Origin: Pelosinus fermentans DSM 17108
Lineage (GTDB): Bacteria; Bacillota; Negativicutes; DSM-13327
Reading direction: 5' to 3'
NCBI RefSeq assembly: GCF_000271485.2
Contig: NZ_AKVN02000001.1
Location: forward strand, 1,988,001 to 2,052,000
Length of the DNA: 64,000 nt
Shown in pieces: positions 45,836 through 53,157 of the stretch; position 1 is the first letter of the stretch; each line of letters starts with the position of its first letter. Under the pieces are notes generated by a model, which had not been told where the DNA came from, searched no databases, and saw only the letters and a program-made list of their open reading frames with translations. The position numbers and the translations under genes were made by a program.

Positions 45836-46816
45836 ATGTCACGCCTGCGTCCTCAGCGTCGTAAAATACGTTGGAAGCGATTGTTTTTGCTATTATTTAT
45901 TTTGTTTACATTTATAACTTCTTTAACCTGGGCAGCAGTACATACCTATCAAAAATTTTCTGCAGCACCTGCCCTAAGCATAAAAGTGGAAAACGGCAAA
46001 GTCGTCGAAGAAACTGGTCCATATTTGAATATATTAGTCATGGGCGTAGACGACGGCGATAATGAATATCCTAATGCACCTAGACGGTCGGACACGATGA
46101 TTGTTGTCAATATTAATAAAGAAAACGGTGCGCTGCATTTATTATCCATTCCACGTGATACTCGGGTTGCCATTCAGGGACATAAGGGTGCCGAAAAAAT
46201 TACCCATGCCTTTTTTTATGGAGGATCTTCTTTAGCCGTACAGACTGTTGAGCAGTTATTACAAATTCCTATTCACCAATATATCGTTATTGATTGGCAG
46301 GCATTTGTTGAAATTGTAGATATATTAGGCGGAGTTGATTTATATGTAGAAAATGATATGGATTATGAAGATCCTTACGCTGATTTAGCAATTCATCTGA
46401 ATAAAGGCTACCAGCATTTAGATGGCAATAAGGCGGGGCAATATGTCCGGTTTCGTAGTGATGAGCTGGGTGACATTGGTCGTGTACAGCGGCAGCAGCG
46501 TTTTTTAAAAGCCATGGTGGAAAAGACAATGAATGTAAGTACTCTTTTAAAAGTACCATCCCTGCTGCATACTATGAATCAATATATAGCAACGGATATA
46601 TCGACTTTTAAGATGTTAAAGGTGGCTAATTCTTTAAAGTCCTTTAAGGCAAGTGAGTTACATGTGGACATGCTGCCAGGAAAATTTGCTACCATTGATG
46701 GTATAAGCTTCTGGAGTCATGATCAGCAGCAGACCCAGCAAATCGTGGATCGTATGCTAACTAGCGAAAATGCCAAGATGAGTGGTATATTTACTGACCC
46801 AAAAAGCAACAATTAA
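45836..46816 (+). CDS. LytR-CpsA-Psr (LCP) family protein
   Basis: A 326-residue bitopic membrane protein: basic cytoplasmic N-terminus (RPQRRKIRWKR), one helix (about 15-37), then the LCP domain outside the membrane. Conserved segments are ILVMGVDDGD, RRSDTMIVVNIN and SIPRDTRV, the Asp/Arg residues that bind polyprenyl phosphate. LCP enzymes attach glycopolymers to peptidoglycan. GAGAGGAGGAAAA precedes the ATG. This gene could serve surface polymers made by the nearby glycan cluster, though LCP genes sit here in genomes without such a cluster. Confidence 0.92.
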   Translation: MSRLRPQRRKIRWKRLFLLLFILFTFITSLTWAAVHTYQKFSAAPALSIKVENGKVVEETGPYLNILVMGVDDGDNEYPNAPRRSDTMIVVNINKENGALHLLSIPRDTRVAIQGHKGAEKITHAFFYGGSSLAVQTVEQLLQIPIHQYIVIDWQAFVEIVDILGGVDLYVENDMDYEDPYADLAIHLNKGYQHLDGNKAGQYVRFRSDELGDIGRVQRQQRFLKAMVEKTMNVSTLLKVPSLLHTMNQYIATDISTFKMLKVANSLKSFKASELHVDMLPGKFATIDGISFWSHDQQQTQQIVDRMLTSENAKMSGIFTDPKSNN

Positions 46817-46902
46817 AAGATAAGAACGACACAACAATGTACTATGAAGTGTAATAATCAAATAAAAATAAGATGAATATTTAAATTTTAGGAGGATTTT
46901 TG

Positions 46903-47271
46903 ATGAGTGATACAACTAAAACCTTAGAAGAAATGATTGTGGCGGCGGCTGAGGATAAAAAAGCGACGGATGTTGTGGTTCTTAATGTAGATGGTGTTTC
47001 TTCTGTTGCTGATTTTTATGTGGTATGCAGTGCGAAGTCTACCATACAAGTACAAGCGATTGCTGATAATATTGAAGATGAACTAAAAAAACAAGGAATT
47101 GATCTATTACACAAAGAAGGACATCGTCAAGGACGCTGGATCTTACTGGATTTTGGTAATGGAATTGCACATATATTTGTAGAAGAAGAAAGAGAGTACT
47201 ATAATTTAGAACGCCTTTGGGGTAAAGCTCGAGTAATGGATACGGAAGAGCAGTTGAGTGAAAATAAATAA
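46903..47271 (+). CDS. rsfS: Ribosomal silencing factor RsfS
   Basis: A 122-residue protein that binds L14 on the 50S subunit and blocks 30S joining during starvation. ATG 46903 follows AGGAGGA by 6 bases. Typical segments are KKATDVVVLNVDGVSSVADF, VCSAKSTIQVQAIADNIEDE and GRWILLDFGNGIAHIF (DYGDVVVHVF in many homologues). It ends the nadD-yqeK-LCP-rsfS series. Confidence 0.95.
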   Translation: MSDTTKTLEEMIVAAAEDKKATDVVVLNVDGVSSVADFYVVCSAKSTIQVQAIADNIEDELKKQGIDLLHKEGHRQGRWILLDFGNGIAHIFVEEEREYYNLERLWGKARVMDTEEQLSENK

Positions 47272-47327
47272 TTTGCCAATGCCTTGGATCGTAAGTCTAA
47301 GTCTTGGTGGCATAGGTGGTAGTTATA

Positions 47328-48206
47328 ATGGAAACAACAAACAAGCTGACTCCAGGTAGTGTAGTGACGCTAAAAGCAGTCAGATCTAGTGAGTTTGGTA
47401 TTTTTTTAGATGCTGGCACTGGCAATACGAATGATGATATTTTATTGCATAAACAGCAGCAAACTACAGATACGATAGCAATTGGGGATGAAATTCCTGT
47501 ATATTTGTATCAGGATCCTAAAGGTCGCCTTACAGCAAGTATGCGTTTGCCTAAAATGCAGGTAGGACAGGTGGCCAGAGTTACTGTGATCAATACGACC
47601 CGTGATGGAGCCTTTGTTGATATTGGTGCTGAGCGTGGTGTATTTATGCCATTTGCTGGTATGCGCGGTAATTTAAAACGCGGTGATAAAGTCTGGGTGA
47701 AGCTCTATATCGATAAATCAGGACGACCGGCAGTAAGCATGGAAGTAGAAGATGAGTTGAGAAGGGCCTCTGTTCCTGCAACCGATGCTAAAATTGGTGA
47801 TATGATTACTGGTTCGCTTTACAACTATAACGAAGAAGGGGCTTTTATTTTTACGAAAGAGCGCTATATTGCGTTTATGCATACAAGTGAAATTACTGCA
47901 AGACCCAATGTAGGAGATGAGATTACAGCGCGTATTACTCATATTCGGGAAGATGGGCGTATTAATGTTTCCATGCGTCCTCTTAAGCAGGAAGCGATTG
48001 ATGCGGATGGGGATGCCATACTCTCTCTGCTGCATTCTCGTAATGGTAAAATGCCTTATAGTGATGATACTTCACCTGAAATTATTAAGGAAAAATTTCA
48101 TATTAGTAAATCTGCTTTTAAAAGAGCCCTAGGAAGGCTAATCAAAACAGGATATGTAGAACAGCGTGATGGTTGGACCTATCTTTTAGAAAAAGAGAAA
48201 ATATAA
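47328..48206 (+). CDS. cvfB: CvfB-family S1 RNA-binding protein
   Basis: A 292-residue protein of the CvfB/YitL type: three S1-like OB domains followed by a winged helix near the C-terminus (HISKSAFKRALGRLIKTGYV). Recognisable S1 segments are GAFVDIGAERGVFMPF, and FGIFLDAGTGNTND in the N-terminal domain. In Staphylococcus the family affects virulence gene expression; its general role is RNA binding. I chose ATG 47328 after TAGGTGGT; an in-frame GTG lies at 47316. A terminator follows 85 bases later. Confidence 0.88.
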   Translation: METTNKLTPGSVVTLKAVRSSEFGIFLDAGTGNTNDDILLHKQQQTTDTIAIGDEIPVYLYQDPKGRLTASMRLPKMQVGQVARVTVINTTRDGAFVDIGAERGVFMPFAGMRGNLKRGDKVWVKLYIDKSGRPAVSMEVEDELRRASVPATDAKIGDMITGSLYNYNEEGAFIFTKERYIAFMHTSEITARPNVGDEITARITHIREDGRINVSMRPLKQEAIDADGDAILSLLHSRNGKMPYSDDTSPEIIKEKFHISKSAFKRALGRLIKTGYVEQRDGWTYLLEKEKI

Positions 48207-48290
48207 AGAATGTTTTAAAAAACTTGTAGATCAAGTAATTGTTTGCCAGGGGAATGTTGATATTAGGATATGGATATCTCCTTACTTTAT

Positions 48291-48326
48291 AAAAGATTAT
48301 TGTCGCTAAAACGACAATAATCTTTT
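48291..48326. terminator. Terminator after cvfB
   Basis: A perfect 15-bp stem (AAAAGATTATTGTCG / CGACAATAATCTTTT) with a 6-base loop. Confidence 0.88.
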
Positions 48327-48469
48327 ATATTTGAGGAATTTTACCAGAAAATTAGTTTAAAAAGAAGGAATTATTGGTTTTTCCGAGAAATTTAGAAAAG
48401 TAAGTAGTAAATGAAATCGATAGGCAATCGCAAATTGCGATAAGCAATATAAAAACTGGAGGCGTTTCT

Positions 48470-49387
48470 ATGGGTGAGGCTGCTAACGCTAAAAAAGGAA
48501 TATTATTAGAAACGGGTACAAACGAATTTGAAATTGTAGAATTTACGGTTGGTAAAGTCAATTATGGAATCAATGTTGCGAAGGTTCGAGAAGTAATTAA
48601 TCTGGTTCCCATTACGCAAATGCCAAATTCCCATCCTTACGTTGATGGTATTTTTACGTTACGTGGAAGGGTAATGCCATTGGTCAATTTACCTCGCTGT
48701 TTAGGGACAGAAGATTTAGAATCCAGTACTAAAAATATTATTGTAAGTGAGTTAAATAATTATTTTATTGGTTTCTTAGTAAATGAAGTTTCTCGCATCC
48801 ATAGAGTGTCTTGGTCAGTTATGGAGCCGCCTCCTAATGTTACTAACTCAGATATGGTTGTCGGCATCATAAAAATGGGCGAAAAAATGGTTATTTTGCT
48901 GGATTTCGAAAAGATCGTCGCGGACATTAATCCTCAAATTAATATTAAATTGACAACAGTTCCTAAGAGTAGTGATGAACTGAAAGAGCAGCGAAAAACG
49001 AAGAACATAATTGTAGCAGAAGATTCTAAAATGCTCAGGGACTTATTGGTTGAAACACTTCATGAATCTGGTTATATTAATATTACTGCCTATAATAATG
49101 GAAAAGACGCATGGGATGCATTGGCTGTGTTGGCAGAATCAGAGGCACCGATTGAAGAAAGCGTTAATTTATTAATTACGGATATTGAAATGCCTCAGAT
49201 GGACGGTCATCATTTGTTAAAACGCGTTAGGGAAGATAGAGCTTTAGCAAAATTGCCAGTTATTATTTTTTCCTCTTTGATTAATGAGGAAATGCGTCGC
49301 AAAGGTGAAGCGATTGGTGCTGATGGGCAAGTTTCTAAGCCTGAAATTGCACAATTGATTGGTTTGTTAGATGAAAAATGTCTATAA
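48470..49387 (+). CDS. cheV: Chemotaxis coupling protein CheV
   Basis: A 305-residue fusion of a CheW domain (about 15-160, FTVGKVNYGINVAKVREVI at its start) with a response-regulator receiver (about 178-305). The receiver has the acidic pair (VAEDSK), the phospho-acceptor Asp in LLITDIEMPQMDG (about residue 241) and the late Lys in VSKPEI. CheV couples chemoreceptors to CheA and helps adaptation. It stands alone, away from a che operon. CTGGAGGCG precedes the ATG; a small perfect repeat (ATCGCAA / TTGCGAT) lies 30 bases upstream. Confidence 0.94.
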   Translation: MGEAANAKKGILLETGTNEFEIVEFTVGKVNYGINVAKVREVINLVPITQMPNSHPYVDGIFTLRGRVMPLVNLPRCLGTEDLESSTKNIIVSELNNYFIGFLVNEVSRIHRVSWSVMEPPPNVTNSDMVVGIIKMGEKMVILLDFEKIVADINPQINIKLTTVPKSSDELKEQRKTKNIIVAEDSKMLRDLLVETLHESGYINITAYNNGKDAWDALAVLAESEAPIEESVNLLITDIEMPQMDGHHLLKRVREDRALAKLPVIIFSSLINEEMRRKGEAIGADGQVSKPEIAQLIGLLDEKCL

Positions 49388-49412
49388 ATAATAATGTTTT
49401 TAAGCCTTTTTA

Positions 49413-49440
49413 TTGACATTATGTAACTAACTATGATAAT
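49413..49440 (+). promoter_or_regulatory. Promoter of tRNA-Ala
   Basis: TTGACA (49413-49418), 16 bases, GATAAT (49435-49440). The predicted start lies about 50 bases before the tRNA. Confidence 0.7.
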
Positions 49441-49497
49441 ATAATTCATGTCGGCAAGAAATTATTAAAAGTATTGCTGATGTAACAACAAGATTGT

Positions 49498-49573
<76 letters not shown>

Positions 49574-49864
49574 GTAAATGATAGACTTCGCGGAATTTTT
49601 TCTGTCGGAGTCTTTTTTATTTTATTATTGTGATTTGAGCATACATTGATATCAATGTGCAAAATAAAAGAGCCTTCACCGCACATGTGACAAATGTGTC
49701 AATGTAGCGTTGTCAAGGCAAATAAGGTAGTCTCCTCTATCTCATGCAATAAAGGATTTAGTGTAGGATTGTCGAATAAACTATTGTTTTCAATAATTAC
49801 TAATCCATGCCATAATGGAAAATATAGGTAATGTATTGTTGCTGTAGGCAAAAGAGGTGTGAAG

Positions 49865-50302
49865 ATGTATAGAATACCGCGATATAGTATAACGCTAACA
49901 AAAGATGGTTCTTTTAAAAGTGAAATTAAGAAAATTACTAAAGCAGAAGATGCGTACGAAATCATGAAACCGATGATGGAAAATTTACCAGTTGAACATT
50001 TTCAAATCATAATGCTTGATGCCAAATGTCAAGTAATTGGGACAAGCTTAGTAACCATAGGAACAATCAATGAAAATATTGTTACGCCGATAGAAATATT
50101 TCAAAGGGCCATATTAGCAAATTCTAAAGCTATCATTTTGGTTCATAATCATCCGTCAGGGGACCCGAAACCTAGTCGTGAAGATATAGCATTAACGAAA
50201 CAAATAGTTGAGGGTGGAAAAATACTACAGATAGCAGTTCTTGATCATATTATTATTGGTGATGACAAATTCATTAGCCTTAAAGTGGATGGATACATAT
50301 AA
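49865..50302 (+). CDS. Stand-alone RadC-like JAB-domain protein
   Basis: A 145-residue protein consisting of only the JAB/MPN domain of RadC, with the metal motif HNHPSGDPKPSRED and DHIIIGDD near the end. It lacks the helix-hairpin-helix part present in the full RadC at 3410-4111. JAB-only RadC proteins are frequent in mobile elements and defence islands, though no integrase, transposase or phage gene is visible nearby. ATG 49865 lies 6 bases after AAGAGGTG; an upstream in-frame GTG overlaps that site. Function unknown. Confidence 0.85.
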   Translation: MYRIPRYSITLTKDGSFKSEIKKITKAEDAYEIMKPMMENLPVEHFQIIMLDAKCQVIGTSLVTIGTINENIVTPIEIFQRAILANSKAIILVHNHPSGDPKPSREDIALTKQIVEGGKILQIAVLDHIIIGDDKFISLKVDGYI

Positions 50303-50644
50303 TTTTCACAGAAAGGTCTATTGACAGTAAACTTTAAATAGCAAAGCCTTAGTTTCATCGTTCGAAAGAGACGGGGACTCTATTTTTGCTTTGTGCAATT
50401 TCACGAAAACAAAAAGCATCTTAAAACGTTAAAGTGGGAAGATAAGAAAGTAAATTTAAGAGTTTGCAAAATGCAAACTCTTTTCATCTTATTTCAGTTT
50501 CGGGATAACGTCGTTAAGTTAGACTCAATACTTACTTTTTAAATTATTTTTACACTCTCCGGAAATTAGTTCTGTACATGCTCTAGGTTGCATAAATTAT
50601 ATATAAAAGAGCATTAGGAAAAATATCGAATGGGAGTGTTTCTC
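50303..50644. other. Intergenic region with terminator and possible folded RNA
   Basis: 342 bases with no gene. GCAAAGC (near 50341) pairs with GCTTTGT (near 50388), and between them lies GTTCGAAAGAGACGGGGACTC; this could be a folded RNA but I could not match it to a known riboswitch. A clear intrinsic terminator lies at 50458-50484. Confidence 0.4.
50458..50484 (+). terminator. Intrinsic terminator
   Basis: A perfect 11-bp stem (AAGAGTTTGCA / TGCAAACTCTT) with a 3-base loop and TTTT. It lies 156 bases after the JAB gene. Confidence 0.8.
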
Positions 50645-50974
50645 ATGTTTGAGCAGAAATATGCTACTAGTCTAGTGGCGTCATCAGTAGGCATAGATAT
50701 ACAGATTATACTTTGGGAATTAATTGCTCAATGGGAGAAGGATGAAATTCAAGTCGATGCCTGTCAGATTTTTGAATTATCCATTGAATATGCAGGTGGT
50801 GAGGTATTTCAGAAGATAGTCCATAGACAGGAATCGCCTCAGCGGGTAGAAATATTTTATTATAAGACAATCAGATACCCTATTAATGCTATAATATGGG
50901 TTATAGGCAGCGAAGAGGGTGGAAAAATGATGCTACCCAATGAAATGAAAGAATCAGATGCAAGTACCTCATAA
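50645..50974 (+). CDS. DUF960-like protein
   Basis: A 109-residue soluble protein from ATG 50645, after a GGGAGTG site. IILWELIAQWEKDEIQVDAC and FQKIVHRQESPQ resemble the DUF960 family (LWxxI..., QVFEL, and QxxVHxQExP patterns), known from Staphylococcus and other Firmicutes and without assigned function. The match is from memory and only partial. It stands alone between two stretches without genes. Confidence 0.5.
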   Translation: MFEQKYATSLVASSVGIDIQIILWELIAQWEKDEIQVDACQIFELSIEYAGGEVFQKIVHRQESPQRVEIFYYKTIRYPINAIIWVIGSEEGGKMMLPNEMKESDASTS

Positions 50975-51100
50975 AATAATGGATTTTTGCATATAAATAT
51001 AAGAGGAAGATTCTCCTTATTGAAGGAGTAAACCGCTTATGAATTCCAAATTTTATTAGTGAGGGTTCAAAGTGGTTAAGCTCTCGATAAATGAGACTTA

Positions 51101-51150
51101 GATTCAGATGGCGTACATAGGGTTATGTATCTGAATCAAATCTTCTTTAT
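51101..51150 (+). other. Hairpin leader upstream of 55-residue gene
   Basis: GATTCAGAT and ATCTGAATC enclose an inner TACATA / TATGTA pair, giving a long hairpin followed by a T-rich stretch (CTTCTTTATTTTTT). It looks like a terminator placed 30-80 bases before the next small gene, so it may either end an upstream transcript or attenuate that gene. Confidence 0.5.
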
Positions 51151-51181
51151 TTTTTGCACATTATTGAGGAAGGAGAATGAC

Positions 51182-51349
51182 ATGAGCAAAGACATTATTT
51201 CTTATACTTTAACTCATGATGAATTAGAAACGATGCTGTCATCTGAGTACGGTACAAAGGTTGAGCCAGTGGATTTAAAACAGCTTACTAAACAGAAGAT
51301 GAATCAGCAAAGAGCGAGAATGATGGAAAAAAATGGGTATAAGAGGTAA
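51182..51349 (+). CDS. Small basic protein, unknown
   Basis: A 55-residue protein from ATG 51182 with AAGGAG 8 bases upstream. It has an N-terminal half with SYTLTHDELETMLSSEYG and a basic, glutamine-rich helix at the end (QKMNQQRARMMEKNGYKR). No Cys, no membrane helix. A terminator follows immediately, so it is a complete small transcription unit. Not recognised. Confidence 0.6.
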   Translation: MSKDIISYTLTHDELETMLSSEYGTKVEPVDLKQLTKQKMNQQRARMMEKNGYKR

Positions 51350-51351
51350 TA

Positions 51352-51384
51352 ATAAAAAACCACTTTTTACAGAGTGGTTTTTTT
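51352..51384 (+). terminator. Terminator after 55-residue gene
   Basis: A stem AAAACCACT / AGTGGTTTT with a short loop and a run of Ts that touches the left end of the long palindrome. Confidence 0.85.
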
Positions 51385-51437
51385 ATTTTATCATTCTATT
51401 ATGATATACTGTATATCATAATAGAATGATAAAATAA
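51383..51437. repeat. Perfect 55-base palindrome before a small membrane protein gene
   Basis: Two 26-base arms (51383-51408 and 51412-51437) are exact complements around the three bases CTG. The right arm ends at the GAGAGG ribosome site (51438-51443) of the next gene. Any transcript crossing it would fold a 26-bp hairpin right beside that site. The centre (TATGATATACTGTATATCATA) could also be read as an operator. Confidence 0.9.
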
Positions 51438-51450
51438 GAGAGGTAATTGA

Positions 51451-51783
51451 ATGTCAATTTCAAAAGAATCATCAAAGGAAAAATATCTGCAGATCATAAA
51501 ACTGGGAAAGTTGTATTTATATTTATTGATTTTAGGGCGGCTTGTTTATTTAATACAACGGGTATCACTTCCTACAGATATACCTATGGACAGTCCCATT
51601 TTAGATGTTGGGAAGTTTATGCTTCAATCGGTTATTGGGAACGAAGTTGTAAAAAGTGTCTGTATCTTGGTTTTGCTCCTTTATACCATGTTTGTGGCAA
51701 TTGAGAGCTTTGTGGTATTACGTCAGTGGTTCGTATCATATTATACCAAATATAAAAAGAAGAACATGCTAGAAAAAGAGTAA
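51451..51783 (+). CDS. Small membrane protein with two helices, unknown
   Basis: A 110-residue protein with two hydrophobic helices (about 18-37, LYLYLLILGRLVYLI; about 66-90, VKSVCILVLLLYTMFVAIESF) and basic ends. GAGAGG lies 7 bases before ATG 51451, and a perfect 55-base palindrome lies directly upstream of that site, which suggests tight control. A small repeat (AATCTCAATT / AATTGAGATT, 51791-51817) follows the stop. No family recognised. Confidence 0.6.
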   Translation: MSISKESSKEKYLQIIKLGKLYLYLLILGRLVYLIQRVSLPTDIPMDSPILDVGKFMLQSVIGNEVVKSVCILVLLLYTMFVAIESFVVLRQWFVSYYTKYKKKNMLEKE

Positions 51784-51844
51784 CATATATAATCTCAATT
51801 AATACTAAATTGAGATTATGCTTTGTACTTTGCGCAGGTGTTTT

Positions 51845-52063
51845 CTAATCCTTTTCGATAAAGCGAATATGCCAAAGGGATTCGTTTGTTGAGTTCTCTG
51901 CATCTAAAGAAAAGCTTCTGCATACATGTTGCAGTGAATTGATTAGGTCAATTGGAACTGGTTTTCCGCAACAAATGCAAGACAGGTAATCTGTTTTGAA
52001 TAAATCGGAAATTGGGATCGCAAAGGTTCGAGTACAGGACAAGCAGGTAAATTCAATTGTCAT
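51845..52063 (-). CDS. Small zinc-ribbon protein
   Basis: A 72-residue protein with two CxxC pairs, Cys7/Cys10 (FTCLSCTRTF) and Cys29/Cys32 (CICCGKP), spaced as in a zinc ribbon. An excellent ribosome site (AAGGAGGTG) lies 5-6 bases before the ATG on the minus strand. The C-terminal half is polar and has no known motif. It could bind nucleic acid or a protein. It stands alone between a plus-strand membrane protein and the FNT channel gene. Confidence 0.65.
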   Translation of the reverse strand: MTIEFTCLSCTRTFAIPISDLFKTDYLSCICCGKPVPIDLINSLQHVCRSFSLDAENSTNESLWHIRFIEKD

Positions 52064-52200
52064 GACACACCTCCTTAGTATCGCATAGTTGCTATCTTCG
52101 ATTGATTACCTTAATTTCCTGCTTGGTTATAAAAAAATCCAATATTTATTTATGATCTTTCACTAAATTAGCTAAATCGATATAGTTTTGGAGGCATCAG

Positions 52201-52968
52201 ATGTATTACGAAGAAATAAAGAAAGTTTCAAGCGCAGCCCAGGCAAAAGGAGCACTATTAAAGGGAAGTCCTGTCAAATATTTATTGTCATCTGTTCTAG
52301 CAGGAATGTATGTCGGTCTTGGTATATTACTTATTTTTACCATTGGCGGACTTTTGTCTCAAGCTGATTCTCCAGCGGTGAAAATTATTATGGGAACCTC
52401 TTTTGGCATTGCCTTGAGTCTGGTTATTATGGCAGGGTCGGAGCTTTTTACAGGCAATAATATAATTATGACAATTGGCAGGATGGAAAAGAAAGTAACG
52501 ATTAGTGATGTATTTACTATACATATTCTTAGTTTTATTGGCAATTTACTAGGCTCTTTTTTATTAGCATCTTTATTTATTTTATCAGGGCTTGGACAAG
52601 GAAGTACGGCGATGTTGATGGTTAAAATTGCACATAGCAAAGTATCTTTGCCATGGATGGAGCTTCTGGCGAGGGGAATATTGTGTAATATATTAGTTTG
52701 CCTTGCAATTTGGTGCTCTTTTAAAATGAAAGAAGAAGCCGGAAAGCTCATCATGATTTTTTGGTGCCTTTTTGCCTTTATTACAACGGGCTTTGAGCAC
52801 AGTGTTGCAAACATGACCTTACTGTCGGCAGTATTGATCATGCCTGGAGCAGATGCTGTTTCTCTTTTGGATTTTATCTATAATATCAGTTGGGTTACTT
52901 TAGGCAATATGATTGGCGGTATCTTTTTTGTAGCCCTGCCTTATTGGTATCTATCTAAACAAAGTTAA
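52201..52968 (+). CDS. Formate/nitrite transporter (FNT) family channel
   Basis: A 255-residue membrane protein with six helices of the FNT fold. The conserved GSELFTGNN in helix 2-3 and ITTGFEHSVANMT, with the central His that lines the pore, are clear. FNT members conduct formate, nitrite or hydrosulfide; a fermentative anaerobe would most likely move formate, but the sequence alone does not decide, and no pfl or nitrite gene is adjacent. TTGGAGGCA lies before the ATG. Confidence 0.92.
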   Translation: MYYEEIKKVSSAAQAKGALLKGSPVKYLLSSVLAGMYVGLGILLIFTIGGLLSQADSPAVKIIMGTSFGIALSLVIMAGSELFTGNNIIMTIGRMEKKVTISDVFTIHILSFIGNLLGSFLLASLFILSGLGQGSTAMLMVKIAHSKVSLPWMELLARGILCNILVCLAIWCSFKMKEEAGKLIMIFWCLFAFITTGFEHSVANMTLLSAVLIMPGADAVSLLDFIYNISWVTLGNMIGGIFFVALPYWYLSKQS

Positions 52969-53030
52969 CGGTAAGCTAAATAATGACAATTGTATGAATA
53001 AATTGTTTTTATGTTAAAACTTGTGTTATG

Positions 53031-53059
53031 TTGACACGCATATAGTAATGGTTTAAGAT
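53031..53059 (+). promoter_or_regulatory. Promoter of the amidase gene
   Basis: TTGACA (53031-53036), 17 bases, TAAGAT (53054-53059). Transcription would begin near 53066, about 25 bases before the hairpin at 53091. Confidence 0.65.
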
Positions 53060-53090
53060 AAATATATGATTTAAGAAATTGGCAATGATG

Positions 53091-53127
53091 CCTAGGTTGT
53101 ATAGACAGCCTAGGTGTCTCTTTTTTT
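53091..53127 (+). terminator. Hairpin/terminator between the FNT gene and the amidase gene
   Basis: CCTAGGTTGT pairs with ACAGCCTAGG (one G-U pair). A competing hairpin, AGACA / TGTCT at 53103-53119, ends directly in CTTTTTTT. It lies downstream of the promoter at 53031, so it may terminate the FNT transcript or attenuate the amidase gene. Confidence 0.65.
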
Positions 53128-53157
53128 CTTGAAAATTTGTAAAAGTGAGATGGTTAT

